A stretch of 64,000 bases of DNA. It comes from Candidatus Gastranaerophilales bacterium. GTDB lineage: Bacteria > Cyanobacteriota > Vampirovibrionia > Gastranaerophilales > Gastranaerophilaceae. The notes beneath the pieces were generated by a model. That model was not told where the DNA came from. It did not search any database and was given only the letters and a program-made list of their open reading frames with translations. Below are positions 26,458 to 35,157 of this stretch, piece after piece. A program made the position numbers and the translations under genes. Position 1 is the stretch's first letter. Each line of letters opens with the position of its first letter. The stretch spans positions 115,054 through 179,053 of the forward strand of contig CALUTP010000022.1 of NCBI GenBank assembly GCA_944323725.1. Reading direction: 5' to 3'.

Positions 26458-26873
26458 TGGATTCTTATTATAATAAAGAAAACCCCTATATGATAGAAAG
26501 AATTGTTGCTTCACTAACATATCCAACAATGGGCATGATTGGGTTTATATGGCTAATTCTTGGCTTGATAACTAAATCTCACCCTAGAGCATTCACGTTA
26601 TATCACATATATCAATCAATATTTATTTCAATAGCTTATGTTGTTTTATCCTTATTAATAGGGGTTATTGTAAATATCTTAGGCTACATTCCACTAATTA
26701 ATAAACTTGTCGCGCAAATAATATTTTGGACAAATGCTCCAGTATTTTTTGGCTACTCCATAATACAGACAATTATATATGCAATACTTATTTATCTTGC
26801 AGTGTTTGCATTTATGGGTAGATACAGTTATTTCCCTTTTGTGTCTGAAATCATTAAAGAAAACCTTAGATAA
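26457..26873 (+). CDS. Tic20-like membrane protein
   Basis: A 138-aa protein with four hydrophobic helices. Its pattern follows cyanobacterial/plastid Tic20: an early helix, then HPRAFTLYHIYQSIFI where Tic20 has H-x-x-RFNTMQAILL, then GYSIIQ, and a C-terminal RYSYFPFVSEII resembling the RxKYAEIPxIS ending. Tic20 is a channel component in plastids; in cyanobacteria its role is unclear. It is coupled to the TPR protein by a four-base overlap, so they likely work together. The assignment is by eye from the pattern. Confidence 0.65.
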   Translation: MDSYYNKENPYMIERIVASLTYPTMGMIGFIWLILGLITKSHPRAFTLYHIYQSIFISIAYVVLSLLIGVIVNILGYIPLINKLVAQIIFWTNAPVFFGYSIIQTIIYAILIYLAVFAFMGRYSYFPFVSEIIKENLR

Positions 26874-26876
26874 TAA

Positions 26877-28154
26877 TTATAACTTTTTAGACAAAACTAC
26901 AGCATTAGAAATAGGAATTCCGCCATAAACTTGAGGTTTATTAACAACCTTACCGCTGACATACATAACGGTAGACCCCCCGCCATCAAGATTCATTGCA
27001 CCGACACAACCAATAGATTTCATAAAATTTGCAAGTTCCATTAATGTCATACCAATAGAACTGCCTTCTCTACCATCAACAGCCACAAGGATTAAATTGT
27101 TATCTTTAGTATAACCAATTGCACTGCGTGGATTTCTTCCTCCGATAGCACCGAGTTTTTGAGCAGTCATATCTACAAAAACTTCACCATTTTTTACAAG
27201 ATATGGGCCACCACTTATAATATGTTTAACATCATTCCATTCCGGAGTAGTATTAACATTAAAGTGAACTTTTTTATCTTTCAAAAGCGGTTGGAGTAAA
27301 CTTTTTGGTCCAGATATAACATAACCATTAGCTGGGATAGTAATAGGATTAGCTGATGCTTTTGTAATAATATTATCCTCAACTAATAGCCCCATACCAT
27401 ATTTGGGTGCGTATGGAGAAGTTTTTCCCCACTCTGGAGTATAAACTATGACGTGAGTAGAAAGCATTCTAGGCTGATTAATATTATCAACCTTTATATT
27501 TACTCCAGAACCTTTTAAAGATGCATTCAACTGTACTCTAGCTAGGTCAAAATGAGTTTTTCCTCCATTTTCAAATACACCAAGAGCTACTCTATCATAA
27601 ATGGGACCCGTATACATTTTCTTATCAATCATTAGAGTACCAAGCGGAACACCCGTTTGCGGTTTAAAATAAGTACCATTAATAGCAACTATTGAATTGG
27701 TATTTTTAGCGATTGTTGTAATAGTTTTTCGACTTTTTAAATTATTAGAAGCAGAAGAAAGAGCCGGTTTTAATTCAAATCCGTCAGCTAATTTTAAATC
27801 CATCTCAACAACATTAATTCTGACAGGTCTTCCATTATAGTATTTTGTAAGTTTTATATGTTTTACCCCACTGCTTACAGTACTAATTAGTGAATTAGGA
27901 TATTTTTTCTTAATCATTTCATCAAAATTTTTCTCTCTAGTTTCCATTGAAAATTCATTTAAAAAATGTTCTTTAATTTGTCCAGTATCAATCATCAAAG
28001 TAGGAACAGGAGCCTGAGCTATTTGTAAATCATCTGCAAATATTGGAGAATGAAAAATGAGACTTTGAGAAAATACCAATATTCCAATAATCGAAGCCGA
28101 AACTGCATACTGGATTAATTTTCTGAATTCTGGCATGTCAAATAGCGTATCCAT
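26877..28154 (-). CDS. Phosphodiester glycosidase (NAGPA/DUF2233) family exported protein
   Basis: The family hydrolyses sugar-phosphodiester bonds or acts on envelope glycans. An N-terminal hydrophobic helix (about 15-35) acts as signal anchor. The catalytic domain (about 90-425) shows VAINGTYFKPQTGVP, IISGGPYLVKNGE, GGRNPRSAIGYT, VAVDGREGSSIGMTL and AMNLDGGGSTVMY, all typical for NAGPA domains. The gene is preceded by an unusually long leader (about 160 bases) and a consensus-like promoter. It converges with the Tic20-like gene with three bases between stops. Confidence 0.88.
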   Translation of the reverse strand: MDTLFDMPEFRKLIQYAVSASIIGILVFSQSLIFHSPIFADDLQIAQAPVPTLMIDTGQIKEHFLNEFSMETREKNFDEMIKKKYPNSLISTVSSGVKHIKLTKYYNGRPVRINVVEMDLKLADGFELKPALSSASNNLKSRKTITTIAKNTNSIVAINGTYFKPQTGVPLGTLMIDKKMYTGPIYDRVALGVFENGGKTHFDLARVQLNASLKGSGVNIKVDNINQPRMLSTHVIVYTPEWGKTSPYAPKYGMGLLVEDNIITKASANPITIPANGYVISGPKSLLQPLLKDKKVHFNVNTTPEWNDVKHIISGGPYLVKNGEVFVDMTAQKLGAIGGRNPRSAIGYTKDNNLILVAVDGREGSSIGMTLMELANFMKSIGCVGAMNLDGGGSTVMYVSGKVVNKPQVYGGIPISNAVVLSKKL

Positions 28155-28314
28155 AACGTCACCTCATAACTTTAAAGTAACCGGATACCTTTTTGATTAA
28201 AGAGTGGGGCGGGGAATAACACTCATCAGAAACCTGCTTTTTGCCCGATTGAAAGTGTCTTTACATAACCATAAAGTTTTTTCAAAGGAGTCAAACCTTT
28301 TTACAGGGACTTCC
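28155..28314 (-). promoter_or_regulatory. Long untranslated leader of the glycosidase gene
   Basis: From the promoter at 28322-28350 to the start codon there are about 160 bases without an ORF. The region contains GGGGCGGGG-type and ACTTTAAAGT self-complementary pieces and GAGG just before the start. Such length suggests post-transcriptional control (RNA element or attenuator). I compared it mentally with c-di-GMP and c-di-AMP riboswitches and found no convincing match. Confidence 0.35.
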
Positions 28315-28321
28315 TACTACT

Positions 28322-28368
28322 ATTGTAACATAAATTTACAAACACTTCAAGTCCCCTGACAGTCAGGG
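28322..28368 (-). promoter_or_regulatory. Promoter of the glycosidase gene with adjacent inverted repeat
   Basis: On the minus strand TTGAAG (28345-28350), 17 bases, TACAAT (28322-28327). Three bases upstream of the -35 lies the perfect inverted repeat CCCTGACAGTCAGGG (28354-28368), in the position of an activator or repressor site. Confidence 0.55.
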
Positions 28369-28411
28369 TTTTACAAAACTAAATAATGATAAATTTACAC
28401 TTAATCTGGCT

Positions 28412-29168
28412 TTACCATGGATAATCCTCCTTAAACTGCCAATCATCATAAACAAATAAGGTAAAACACCATTCCGGAGTTCCGTTTGTATAACGGAAAT
28501 TTTTGCATCTCTCAATAGCATAATCCCTGTCCACAGTGTCTTTACTATATATATCACTTATCCATGGGACTGATAATTTAGCAAACTGACGATTCCCTGT
28601 ATAGAGAACACCTACATCAAACACATCACGTCCTAACCTGTTGGGTAATTTTTCACAGTTCAAATCCGCACTTAATATAACGTACTGATTATTACTGGCA
28701 AGTGTTATGCAGGTACCGTCAGATAATCTGAAGAAACTTCCCCTGGATATAGAATTATTATCATACCCGACATCCTGTCCGTTGAAATTTGTAACTTTAT
28801 ACAAATTAACACCCTTTTCATTTACTTTAGAAGTTTTTAAATAGGGTAAATAATACTTTTTTAAAAAATCTTCGTTACTAATTACTCGATTACTGTTTTC
28901 ATCAACTATAGGGTAATCCCAATTAGAAACATCTCCATAATCTTTTTGTGCACGTAATTGAGCATTGGAGAGCATTGAATACAACCTTTTTAATTGATTT
29001 GCTGCCACTACTTTCTGATACTTTGCTGTCAGCAAAGGCAGGGTCATTGCTGCGACAATTCCAATAATTCCCAGTGTTATCAATACTTCGGCAAGGGTAA
29101 AAGCGAAATTTGGCTTAAAGTTCGATGTCCCCCCCCCCCGAAATCCGCTCTACAATTACATTTTGCAT
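28412..29168 (-). pseudogene. Type IV prepilin-like gene, out of frame at a G11 tract (phase OFF?)
   Basis: AAGGAG and the ATG at 29168 open MQNVIVERIS, followed by 11 G (29129-29139 on the plus strand as C). As sequenced the frame then reads DIEL and stops. With 10 or 13 G it would continue into KPNFAFTLAEVLITLGIIGI, the prepilin peptidase site (acidic Glu at +5) and N-terminal helix of a pilin/pseudopilin, and run to YPW at 28412, about 250 aa. No start codon exists in the pilin frame after its upstream stop. Only 17 bases separate it from the helicase gene, so it is cotranscribed. Either phase-variable, slippage-dependent or a base-count error. Confidence 0.75.
29129..29139 (-). repeat. 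G11 homopolymer in prepilin gene 1
   Basis: Eleven G on the coding strand between codons 10 and 14. In-frame lengths would be 10 or 13. Confidence 0.85.
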
Positions 29169-29184
29169 AATTTCTCCTTTCTTT

Positions 29185-31470
29185 TTAATCAATATCAACA
29201 GGTTCTCTCTGAATTTTATCTATTGCCTCGCGTGCAGTAAAGACAAGCGCCTCAGGAACATTTGATATTGTTGTAAACTGACGCAGCACATCAACTACAC
29301 GCTTAAATGATCTTACTATATCGCCTTCCCCGATGTCAAGCTGCTCGGTAATTGTTTCCCACTCAGCCCCTTCAACCCAGAGTTCAATTAACGAACTAAA
29401 ATAAGGATTTATATATAAAGGAGCATCAACAGAATAAGAATTTTGCACTCTCTCAATTTTTCTTCGAATATTTTTAATAAGATTTAATGTTTTTCTGACA
29501 GGTTCAGATATAGGCATATAAGGTATATCAATTCTTAAATCTTCCGTAGTAATTGCACAAATAACAGCTGCTAACTGTGATGGAGTTAAGTTTTCTAAAA
29601 CATTTGAAAATATAATTTCTGCAATAAACAATTCATTTTCAGAACGAATCTGAGAAGTTGTAATACCTTTTTCAGTAGGATAATCATCTTTTAAATATCC
29701 GAAATCTTGTAATACTGACCTATGAGCTAAAAACTTGTTCCAAAAAATATCACGCTGGCGTTCAATTTCTTTTTGAAGTTTTTTCTGTTTTATATTAATT
29801 CTTTCTATGATTTCAATACTTTTAGAATGCTTTTTATATAATTTACAATTATCACAAGCGAAACAGTGCATTTTTTCAAGCATAGCTTTAGTATCTTTTC
29901 CAAACTGGACGGCCTCCGGCGGGAGCGGTCTGTTTTTGGCACGCTCCTGCTTGCAGATTTTTTTATAAGTCTGTCTGTTCTGCACATAAATATGACGGAT
30001 TTTATCATATTCAAAAAGCTGCTCGTCGGTATACTTAAAAGGGCAAACAAAACTTCTTTCTTTAGCTTCATTTTCAAGTGCCACCTGCATATCAAACAGC
30101 GGTTTTAAACGAGAACCTGACGAAAAATATCCGAAACTTTTTAAAATAAGTTCTTTTGCCTCCTCTAGACTAAAACGCTGCAGCAAATTTAAAACCATTG
30201 AATAACTTGGAGAAAATCTGCTTTCCAGAGGATTTGCCCCGCTCAACACCAGTTCTGCAACTTCTTCCGGAGATTCAAACGGAGAACCTACAATAGTAAC
30301 ATAACCAACTTCATCCATTCCGCGCCTGCCCGCACGTCCTGACATTTGCAGAAATTCACTTGCTGTAAGCATTCTGTGTCCGCTGTCGGTGCGTTTGCTG
30401 GTTGAACGGATAACTGTTGAGCGTGCCGGCATATTTATTCCGGCAGCAAGAGTTTCCGTAGCAAATACAACTTTTATAAGCCCCTTTTGAAACAATTTTT
30501 CGACAAGAATTTTCCAGGCAGGCAACAGCCCTGCATGGTGAGATGCCACTCCGCACAATAGATAATCAATATGTTTGTTATTATACAAATGCGGATTTTC
30601 TGCGATATATTCATCAATAAACTGCTTAATCTGAGCCTTCTCGCCTTTTGTGACAAGTTCCAGAGAAGCACATTTTTCCATCTGCTCATCACACTTTTTC
30701 CTCGAAAAAGTAAAGTAAATCGCAGGAAGCATATCCTGATTAAAAAGATTTCTCACAACATCTTTTACATAAGAGCGCTGTTTTTTGCGGTTATGACCAA
30801 AATACTTTTTCTCCGGCCTAATCTTTTTGTTAAGCTGTCCGCTCGGAGTTAAAAGCGGAAGCAACTTGTCCGGCTGAGAACTATCAAAATAGAAAAATTT
30901 CAAAGGTACAGGCCTGAAATCAGTATCGACAAGTTCTGTCTTTGAATGAACCGTATTAATCCATGAAGTAAGTTCGTCAGCATTTGCAACAGTGGCAGAA
31001 AGTGCAATTATTTGGACATTCGTAGGACAATAGATTATACTTTCTTCCCAGACAGTTCCTCGCTGCTCATCGTTCATATAATGAACTTCATCAAGCACTA
31101 CATATCTGACATCCTTCATGTTATCAGCAACAGCACCAAAATTAGTGCCATATAGCATATTACGAAATACTTCAGTCGTCATAACAACAATCTGAGCATT
31201 CCTATTTATTGAAGTGTCACCTGTAAGAAGACCAACTTTATCTGAGCCATATTTTTCTGAAAAATCGTAATATTTCTGGTTAGAAAGTGCCTTTAAAGGA
31301 GTAGTATAAAAAATTCTTGTCTCATGCTGAATCGCTCTATGAATAGCATGCTGAGCAATCACCGTTTTTCCAGCACCAGTAGGCGCACATACAACTACAC
31401 TTTTCCCATTATCTATATATTCACATGCTTCTTTTTGAAAATCATCAAGTTCAAACGGGAACTCGTACAT
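29185..31470 (-). CDS. Ski2/Mtr4-like DExH-box RNA helicase
   Basis: Superfamily 2 helicase of 761 aa. Q-motif region and Walker A APTGAGKT (29-36), DEVH box (127-130), LSATVAN, then in the second domain VVFATETLAAGINMPARS and QMSGRAGRRGMDEVG, characteristic of Ski2-like enzymes, followed by a DSHCT-like helical C-terminus. A pair CFACDNC is in the middle. Bacterial members are thought to act in RNA processing. Its base composition is visibly richer in G+C than neighbouring genes, which may mean transfer from another lineage. Prepilin gene 1 follows immediately. Confidence 0.9.
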   Translation of the reverse strand: MYEFPFELDDFQKEACEYIDNGKSVVVCAPTGAGKTVIAQHAIHRAIQHETRIFYTTPLKALSNQKYYDFSEKYGSDKVGLLTGDTSINRNAQIVVMTTEVFRNMLYGTNFGAVADNMKDVRYVVLDEVHYMNDEQRGTVWEESIIYCPTNVQIIALSATVANADELTSWINTVHSKTELVDTDFRPVPLKFFYFDSSQPDKLLPLLTPSGQLNKKIRPEKKYFGHNRKKQRSYVKDVVRNLFNQDMLPAIYFTFSRKKCDEQMEKCASLELVTKGEKAQIKQFIDEYIAENPHLYNNKHIDYLLCGVASHHAGLLPAWKILVEKLFQKGLIKVVFATETLAAGINMPARSTVIRSTSKRTDSGHRMLTASEFLQMSGRAGRRGMDEVGYVTIVGSPFESPEEVAELVLSGANPLESRFSPSYSMVLNLLQRFSLEEAKELILKSFGYFSSGSRLKPLFDMQVALENEAKERSFVCPFKYTDEQLFEYDKIRHIYVQNRQTYKKICKQERAKNRPLPPEAVQFGKDTKAMLEKMHCFACDNCKLYKKHSKSIEIIERINIKQKKLQKEIERQRDIFWNKFLAHRSVLQDFGYLKDDYPTEKGITTSQIRSENELFIAEIIFSNVLENLTPSQLAAVICAITTEDLRIDIPYMPISEPVRKTLNLIKNIRRKIERVQNSYSVDAPLYINPYFSSLIELWVEGAEWETITEQLDIGEGDIVRSFKRVVDVLRQFTTISNVPEALVFTAREAIDKIQREPVDID

Positions 31471-31538
31471 TGATACTCCTCATTAAAAGCTAATCTATAT
31501 TTATATTATGCCACAAATAACAAATTTTAACTAAATAG

Positions 31539-31997
31539 TTAAAGTTCTTTATATAATCTTCTTTCAATTTCTGGTGAAATGTAAGCAGCAGTAATTAAAG
31601 TCATTGGAATAGCATATAAAAAACAAAACCTTCCAATAGGTTCCTTGTAATAACTCCACATGAATAAACCTAAAAACACAAATAAAAGCTGCCTTACTAA
31701 GTTAATTATACAAAACCCGCTGATAGAAAAATCTTCAACAGAAAACTTATATCTAAAGTGCAAATCAATAATCTTAGTCCATATAATAAAAATTGCATAC
31801 CAAAAATAAACAAGAGTTCCAAAATACAAAACAGGAAGCCCAATAAACAATTTTAGAAAAAAAGGAATATTAAAATAAAAATATCGGCTTATTAGAATAA
31901 TTTTACATATAAAAACAAATATATGATGGAAAAAGCCATCTTTATATGTAAATGGCTCTTCCAACATCTTCAATAATTTATCAATATCTATTGACAT
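31539..31997 (-). CDS. Hypothetical membrane protein, 152 aa
   Basis: No family recognised. Three to four hydrophobic segments rich in Phe, Ile and Tyr (about 25-50, 52-75, 95-115, 122-140) with a short charged N-terminus (MSIDIDKLLKMLEEP) and a basic C-terminal tail. It follows serS by 11 bases on the same strand, suggesting cotranscription. Confidence 0.65.
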   Translation of the reverse strand: MSIDIDKLLKMLEEPFTYKDGFFHHIFVFICKIILISRYFYFNIPFFLKLFIGLPVLYFGTLVYFWYAIFIIWTKIIDLHFRYKFSVEDFSISGFCIINLVRQLLFVFLGLFMWSYYKEPIGRFCFLYAIPMTLITAAYISPEIERRLYKEL

Positions 31998-32008
31998 AAA
32001 AATAAAAC

Positions 32009-33274
32009 CTATATTTTATCAAAACCAGTATATTTTCTAAGAATATCTGGAATAATAATAGTACCATCTTCTTGCTGGTAATTTTCAACTATAGCTGCGA
32101 AAGTTCTGCCAACAGCCAAACCTGAACCGTTGATTGTATGAACAAATTGAACTTTTCCAGTTTCTTTATCTCTATATCTAATATTAGCTCTTCTAGCTTG
32201 ATAATCACCATAATTAGAGCAGCTGGAAATTTCTTTATAAGTTCCATAAGAAGGCATCCAAACTTCTAAATCCCAGCATTTATTAGCGGAGAATCCAATA
32301 TCAGCAGTACAAAGAGCTTCTCTACGATATGGTAACTCTAAGAGTTGAAGCATTTTTTCAGCATCTTCTGTCAATTTCTCATGCTCTTCCCTGCTGGTTT
32401 GAGGAGTACAAAGTTTAACTAACTCAACCTTATTAAACTGGTGAACTCGAATCAATCCTCTGGTATCTTTGCCAGCTGAACCTGCCTCACGTCTAAAACA
32501 TGGCGTGTAAGCTGTCATATATTTAGGCAAATCATCTTCAGAAAGGATTTCCCCAGCATATATATTAGTAACTGGAACTTCAGCTGTTGGAATTAAGTAT
32601 AAATCTTCATCAACACATTTATACATATCCTCTGCAAACTTAGGCAACTGTCCAGTACCAGTCATAGTAGCAGCATTCGCCATAAATGGAGGTAAAATTT
32701 CTTCATACCCCTGTTCGCCACAGTGATAATCCAAGAAAAAGTTTATAATTGCACGTTCTAATTTAGCACCTTTACCTCTATATAAAGTAAAACGACTTTG
32801 AGAAAGCTTTACCCCTCTTTCAAAATCTACAAGCCCTTTTTCTTCACACAAATCCCAATGTGCTTTAAATTCAAAATCAAACTTTCTAGGCTCACCCCAC
32901 TTATACACTTCTACATTATCATCTTCAGAAGCACCTATTGGAGTAGTTTCATCTGGAATGTTAGGAATATGTAAAAGTAAATCTCTTTGTTTTGCATCTA
33001 ATGCAGCCTGCTTTTCTTCTAATTCTTTAATATCATCACCGATTTTTTTTACCTCAGCTTGAATAGAATCTGTATTTTCACCTTTTTTCTTTAATTCACC
33101 TATCATTTGTGAATCTTTTTTTCGTTTTGCCCTTAATTCATCTGCTGAAGTCTGTATTTTACGTCTTTCTTCATCAATCTTAATAACATCATCTACAGAT
33201 AATTCTGGATTTCTTCGTTTTAAAAGTTCATTAATTTTTTCAGGATTTTCCCGAATTAGTTTTATATCAAGCAT
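32009..33274 (-). CDS. serS: Seryl-tRNA synthetase
   Basis: Charges tRNA-Ser. The N-terminal two-helix tRNA-binding arm (about 28-105) is highly charged, followed by the class II core with motif 2 [22 protein letters not shown] and motif 3 [23 protein letters not shown] and the serine-binding [15 protein letters not shown] region are intact. 421 aa is standard. GAGG precedes the ATG. It leads a two-gene unit with the small membrane protein. Confidence 0.97.
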   Translation of the reverse strand: MLDIKLIRENPEKINELLKRRNPELSVDDVIKIDEERRKIQTSADELRAKRKKDSQMIGELKKKGENTDSIQAEVKKIGDDIKELEEKQAALDAKQRDLLLHIPNIPDETTPIGASEDDNVEVYKWGEPRKFDFEFKAHWDLCEEKGLVDFERGVKLSQSRFTLYRGKGAKLERAIINFFLDYHCGEQGYEEILPPFMANAATMTGTGQLPKFAEDMYKCVDEDLYLIPTAEVPVTNIYAGEILSEDDLPKYMTAYTPCFRREAGSAGKDTRGLIRVHQFNKVELVKLCTPQTSREEHEKLTEDAEKMLQLLELPYRREALCTADIGFSANKCWDLEVWMPSYGTYKEISSCSNYGDYQARRANIRYRDKETGKVQFVHTINGSGLAVGRTFAAIVENYQQEDGTIIIPDILRKYTGFDKI

Positions 33275-33375
33275 CTCAGTCCTCTTTCTTATACTACATA
33301 AGCATAAATATTGTAAATTAAATACAAGTAATAATCAAGATTTAAATAGGACACAAACATAAATCTATAGATTTA

Positions 33376-33404
33376 TTGCAAAATTTTTAAAATAATAGGA
33401 TAAT
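33376..33404 (+). promoter_or_regulatory. Promoter of the 110-aa hypothetical gene
   Basis: TTGCAA (33376-33381), 17 bases, GATAAT (33399-33404). Confidence 0.6.
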
Positions 33405-33423
33405 AACATTGAGGGTGTGTGTC

Positions 33424-33756
33424 ATGAAATTATTCAAACAACTTGCAGAAAAACTAAATAGTAAAAATAAAAAAAATTCAAATATTGGAATGATAAAACC
33501 TATTGATGTTAATTTCGATTTATCCAAGAATGAATTTCTTGAAAGCTTATCCAGGCATGCTCTAAAACTTTACGAAAAGCAATGTGATATTAAAAATTTT
33601 TCAAAACTAGTTTTGTCTAATCCTGAAAACACTTCTCATAATGAGATAGTTGATGAATTATTAAAAAAAGGAATAGTAGACCCATTAGAAGATGAAAAAC
33701 TTGAACAACTTGCTAACAATTCCAAATTATTAAAAGACTTAGGGCTAATAGAATAA
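33424..33756 (+). CDS. Hypothetical protein, 110 aa
   Basis: Unrecognised. GAGGGTGT lies about eight bases before the ATG at 33424 (MKLFKQLAEKLNSKN), which is preferred over an upstream TTG. The N-terminal third is Lys/Asn-rich; the rest is predicted helical with the acidic end LEQLANNSKLLKDLGLIE. No membrane segment. Isolated unit with its own promoter and terminator, facing serS divergently. Confidence 0.7.
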   Translation: MKLFKQLAEKLNSKNKKNSNIGMIKPIDVNFDLSKNEFLESLSRHALKLYEKQCDIKNFSKLVLSNPENTSHNEIVDELLKKGIVDPLEDEKLEQLANNSKLLKDLGLIE

Positions 33757-33764
33757 ATTTAAAT

Positions 33765-33799
33765 AAAAAAACTGTCAAGTATAATTGACAGTTTTTTTA
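33765..33799 (+). terminator. Bidirectional terminator between convergent genes
   Basis: AAAAAAACTGTCAA and TTGACAGTTTTTTT pair around a GTATAA-type loop. It serves the 110-aa gene and, on the minus strand, the dehydrogenase gene ending at 33807. Confidence 0.85.
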
Positions 33800-33806
33800 G
33801 ACAAAA

Positions 33807-34799
33807 TTACAAATTTTCAATTATTGCATCTCTAAATTTTTCCGTAGTAGCATCACCACCAACGTCAACAGTTCTAATACCACTTTTAAGAGTTTTATAT
33901 AAGGCTTTTTCAATTTTGTCAGCATAATTATACTCTTCAATATACCGGAGCATTTCTACTGCTGATAATAACAATGCAGTAGGATTAGCCTTGTTCTGAC
34001 CTTTTATATCAGGTGCAGACCCGTGTACAGGCTCAAATACCGCGCAATACTCCCCAATATTCGCCCCTTGAGCAACACCAAGTCCACCTATTAATCCAGC
34101 AGTTAAGTCTGAAACAATATCACCATATAGATTTGGCAAAACGAGTACATCAAATTGCGAAGGATCCTGAACTAACTGCATACACAAATTATCAACTAAA
34201 ATTTCTCTCTGTTTAATTCTTGGAAAATCTTGAGCTACTTTTCTATAACATTCTAGGAATAATCCATCTGAAAGCTTGCAGATATTAGCTTTTGTAACTA
34301 CACAAACTTCTTTACGCTTATGCTTAAGAGCATATTCAAAAGCATAACGACAAATCCTTTCAGAAGCTTTTCGCGTAATAATTTTTATACTCTCTGCAGA
34401 ATTTTCATCAATTCTATGTTCAACACCTGCATATAAATCTTCAGTATTTTCTCTGACCACAACAATATCGACATCACTAAATTTTGTTTTAATATTTGGA
34501 AGATTCTTACAAGGTCTAACATTAGCATACAAATCGAGTGCTTTTCTCAACTGAACATTAACAGATCTAAAACCAGTTCCAATAGGAGTAGTAACAGGAG
34601 CTTTTAAAGCAACTTTATTAACTTTAATAGACTCTAATACTCTTGGCGGAAGGGGAGTACCCTCTTCGGATACAACATCCGCACCGGCTGTTTGAATATC
34701 CCAGTTAATTTTCAAACCACTTGCTGCAATAATTTTAATAACTGCATCTGAAATTTCTGGGCCAATCCCATCTCCATTAACCAATGTTATTGTTCTCAT
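33807..34799 (-). CDS. Isocitrate/isopropylmalate dehydrogenase family, probably NAD-dependent isocitrate dehydrogenase
   Basis: Beta-decarboxylating dehydrogenase of 330 aa. LVNGDGIGPEI starts the fold, GFRSVNVQLRKALDLYANVRP provides the substrate-binding Ser and Arg residues as in isocitrate enzymes, VVRENTEDLYAGVE and the metal site NLYGDIVSDLTAGLIGGLG follow, then EPVHGSAPDIKGQ for cofactor binding. The Ser-Val-Asn pattern and lack of leu-gene neighbours favour isocitrate over isopropylmalate, but homoisocitrate is not excluded. Its start overlaps the small Cys gene upstream by 23 bases. Confidence 0.85.
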   Translation of the reverse strand: MRTITLVNGDGIGPEISDAVIKIIAASGLKINWDIQTAGADVVSEEGTPLPPRVLESIKVNKVALKAPVTTPIGTGFRSVNVQLRKALDLYANVRPCKNLPNIKTKFSDVDIVVVRENTEDLYAGVEHRIDENSAESIKIITRKASERICRYAFEYALKHKRKEVCVVTKANICKLSDGLFLECYRKVAQDFPRIKQREILVDNLCMQLVQDPSQFDVLVLPNLYGDIVSDLTAGLIGGLGVAQGANIGEYCAVFEPVHGSAPDIKGQNKANPTALLLSAVEMLRYIEEYNYADKIEKALYKTLKSGIRTVDVGGDATTEKFRDAIIENL

Positions 34800-35001
34800 T
34801 TTTCTTACTCCTAACTATATGCAAGTATCTTTTAAATTCTTTATAAAACCCACATTTTTTTACAATTAAATTTTCCTCAAGGAAGACATCACCTTGTACT
34901 AATGCACTTAATAAAGGACAGTTTACATCTTTAATATAATTTTCACAAGTTACACAAATATCGTCATCCTCAATAAAAATTTTTGAATTACTACAATACA
35001 T
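34777..35001 (-). CDS. Small cysteine-containing protein, 74 aa, probably leaderless
   Basis: MYCSNSKIFIEDDDICVTCE opens a frame with Cys at 3, 16, 19, 28 and later, including one CxxC, suggesting a small metal or redox site. TATAAT (35008-35013, minus strand) ends six bases before the ATG, so transcription would begin at the start codon. Overlaps the dehydrogenase gene by 23 bases, implying a shared transcript. No family recognised. Confidence 0.55.
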   Translation of the reverse strand: MYCSNSKIFIEDDDICVTCENYIKDVNCPLLSALVQGDVFLEENLIVKKCGFYKEFKRYLHIVRSKKNENNNIG

Positions 35002-35080
35002 ATAAGTATTATATGATTTTTTTAGTATTTTGTAAATATATAGTAAAATATTACAAAATGTAACATACGATAAATTTAAA

Positions 35081-35118
35081 GCAATTTTTTTACAATAAAA
35101 AACTTTATATATGTAAGG
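35081..35118 (+). promoter_or_regulatory. Shared promoter-like element, copy 4
   Basis: GCAATTTT (35081-35088), ten bases, AAAACTTT (35099-35106), then ATATATGTAAGG; 40-77 bases before the first glycine-zipper gene. Confidence 0.65.
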
Positions 35119-35157
35119 TAGGTAAAAGTTAGTTTTAATAGGTTAAGGAAGTAGGTT

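Noticed and set aside
28155..28314. c-di-GMP or c-di-AMP riboswitch in the glycosidase leader
   Set aside because: Some short G-rich pieces look suggestive, but the conserved cores of these riboswitches could not be aligned.
28354..28368. Terminator for prepilin gene 1
   Set aside because: The perfect inverted repeat has its T-run only on the plus strand, where no gene ends; it fits better as a site near the glycosidase promoter.
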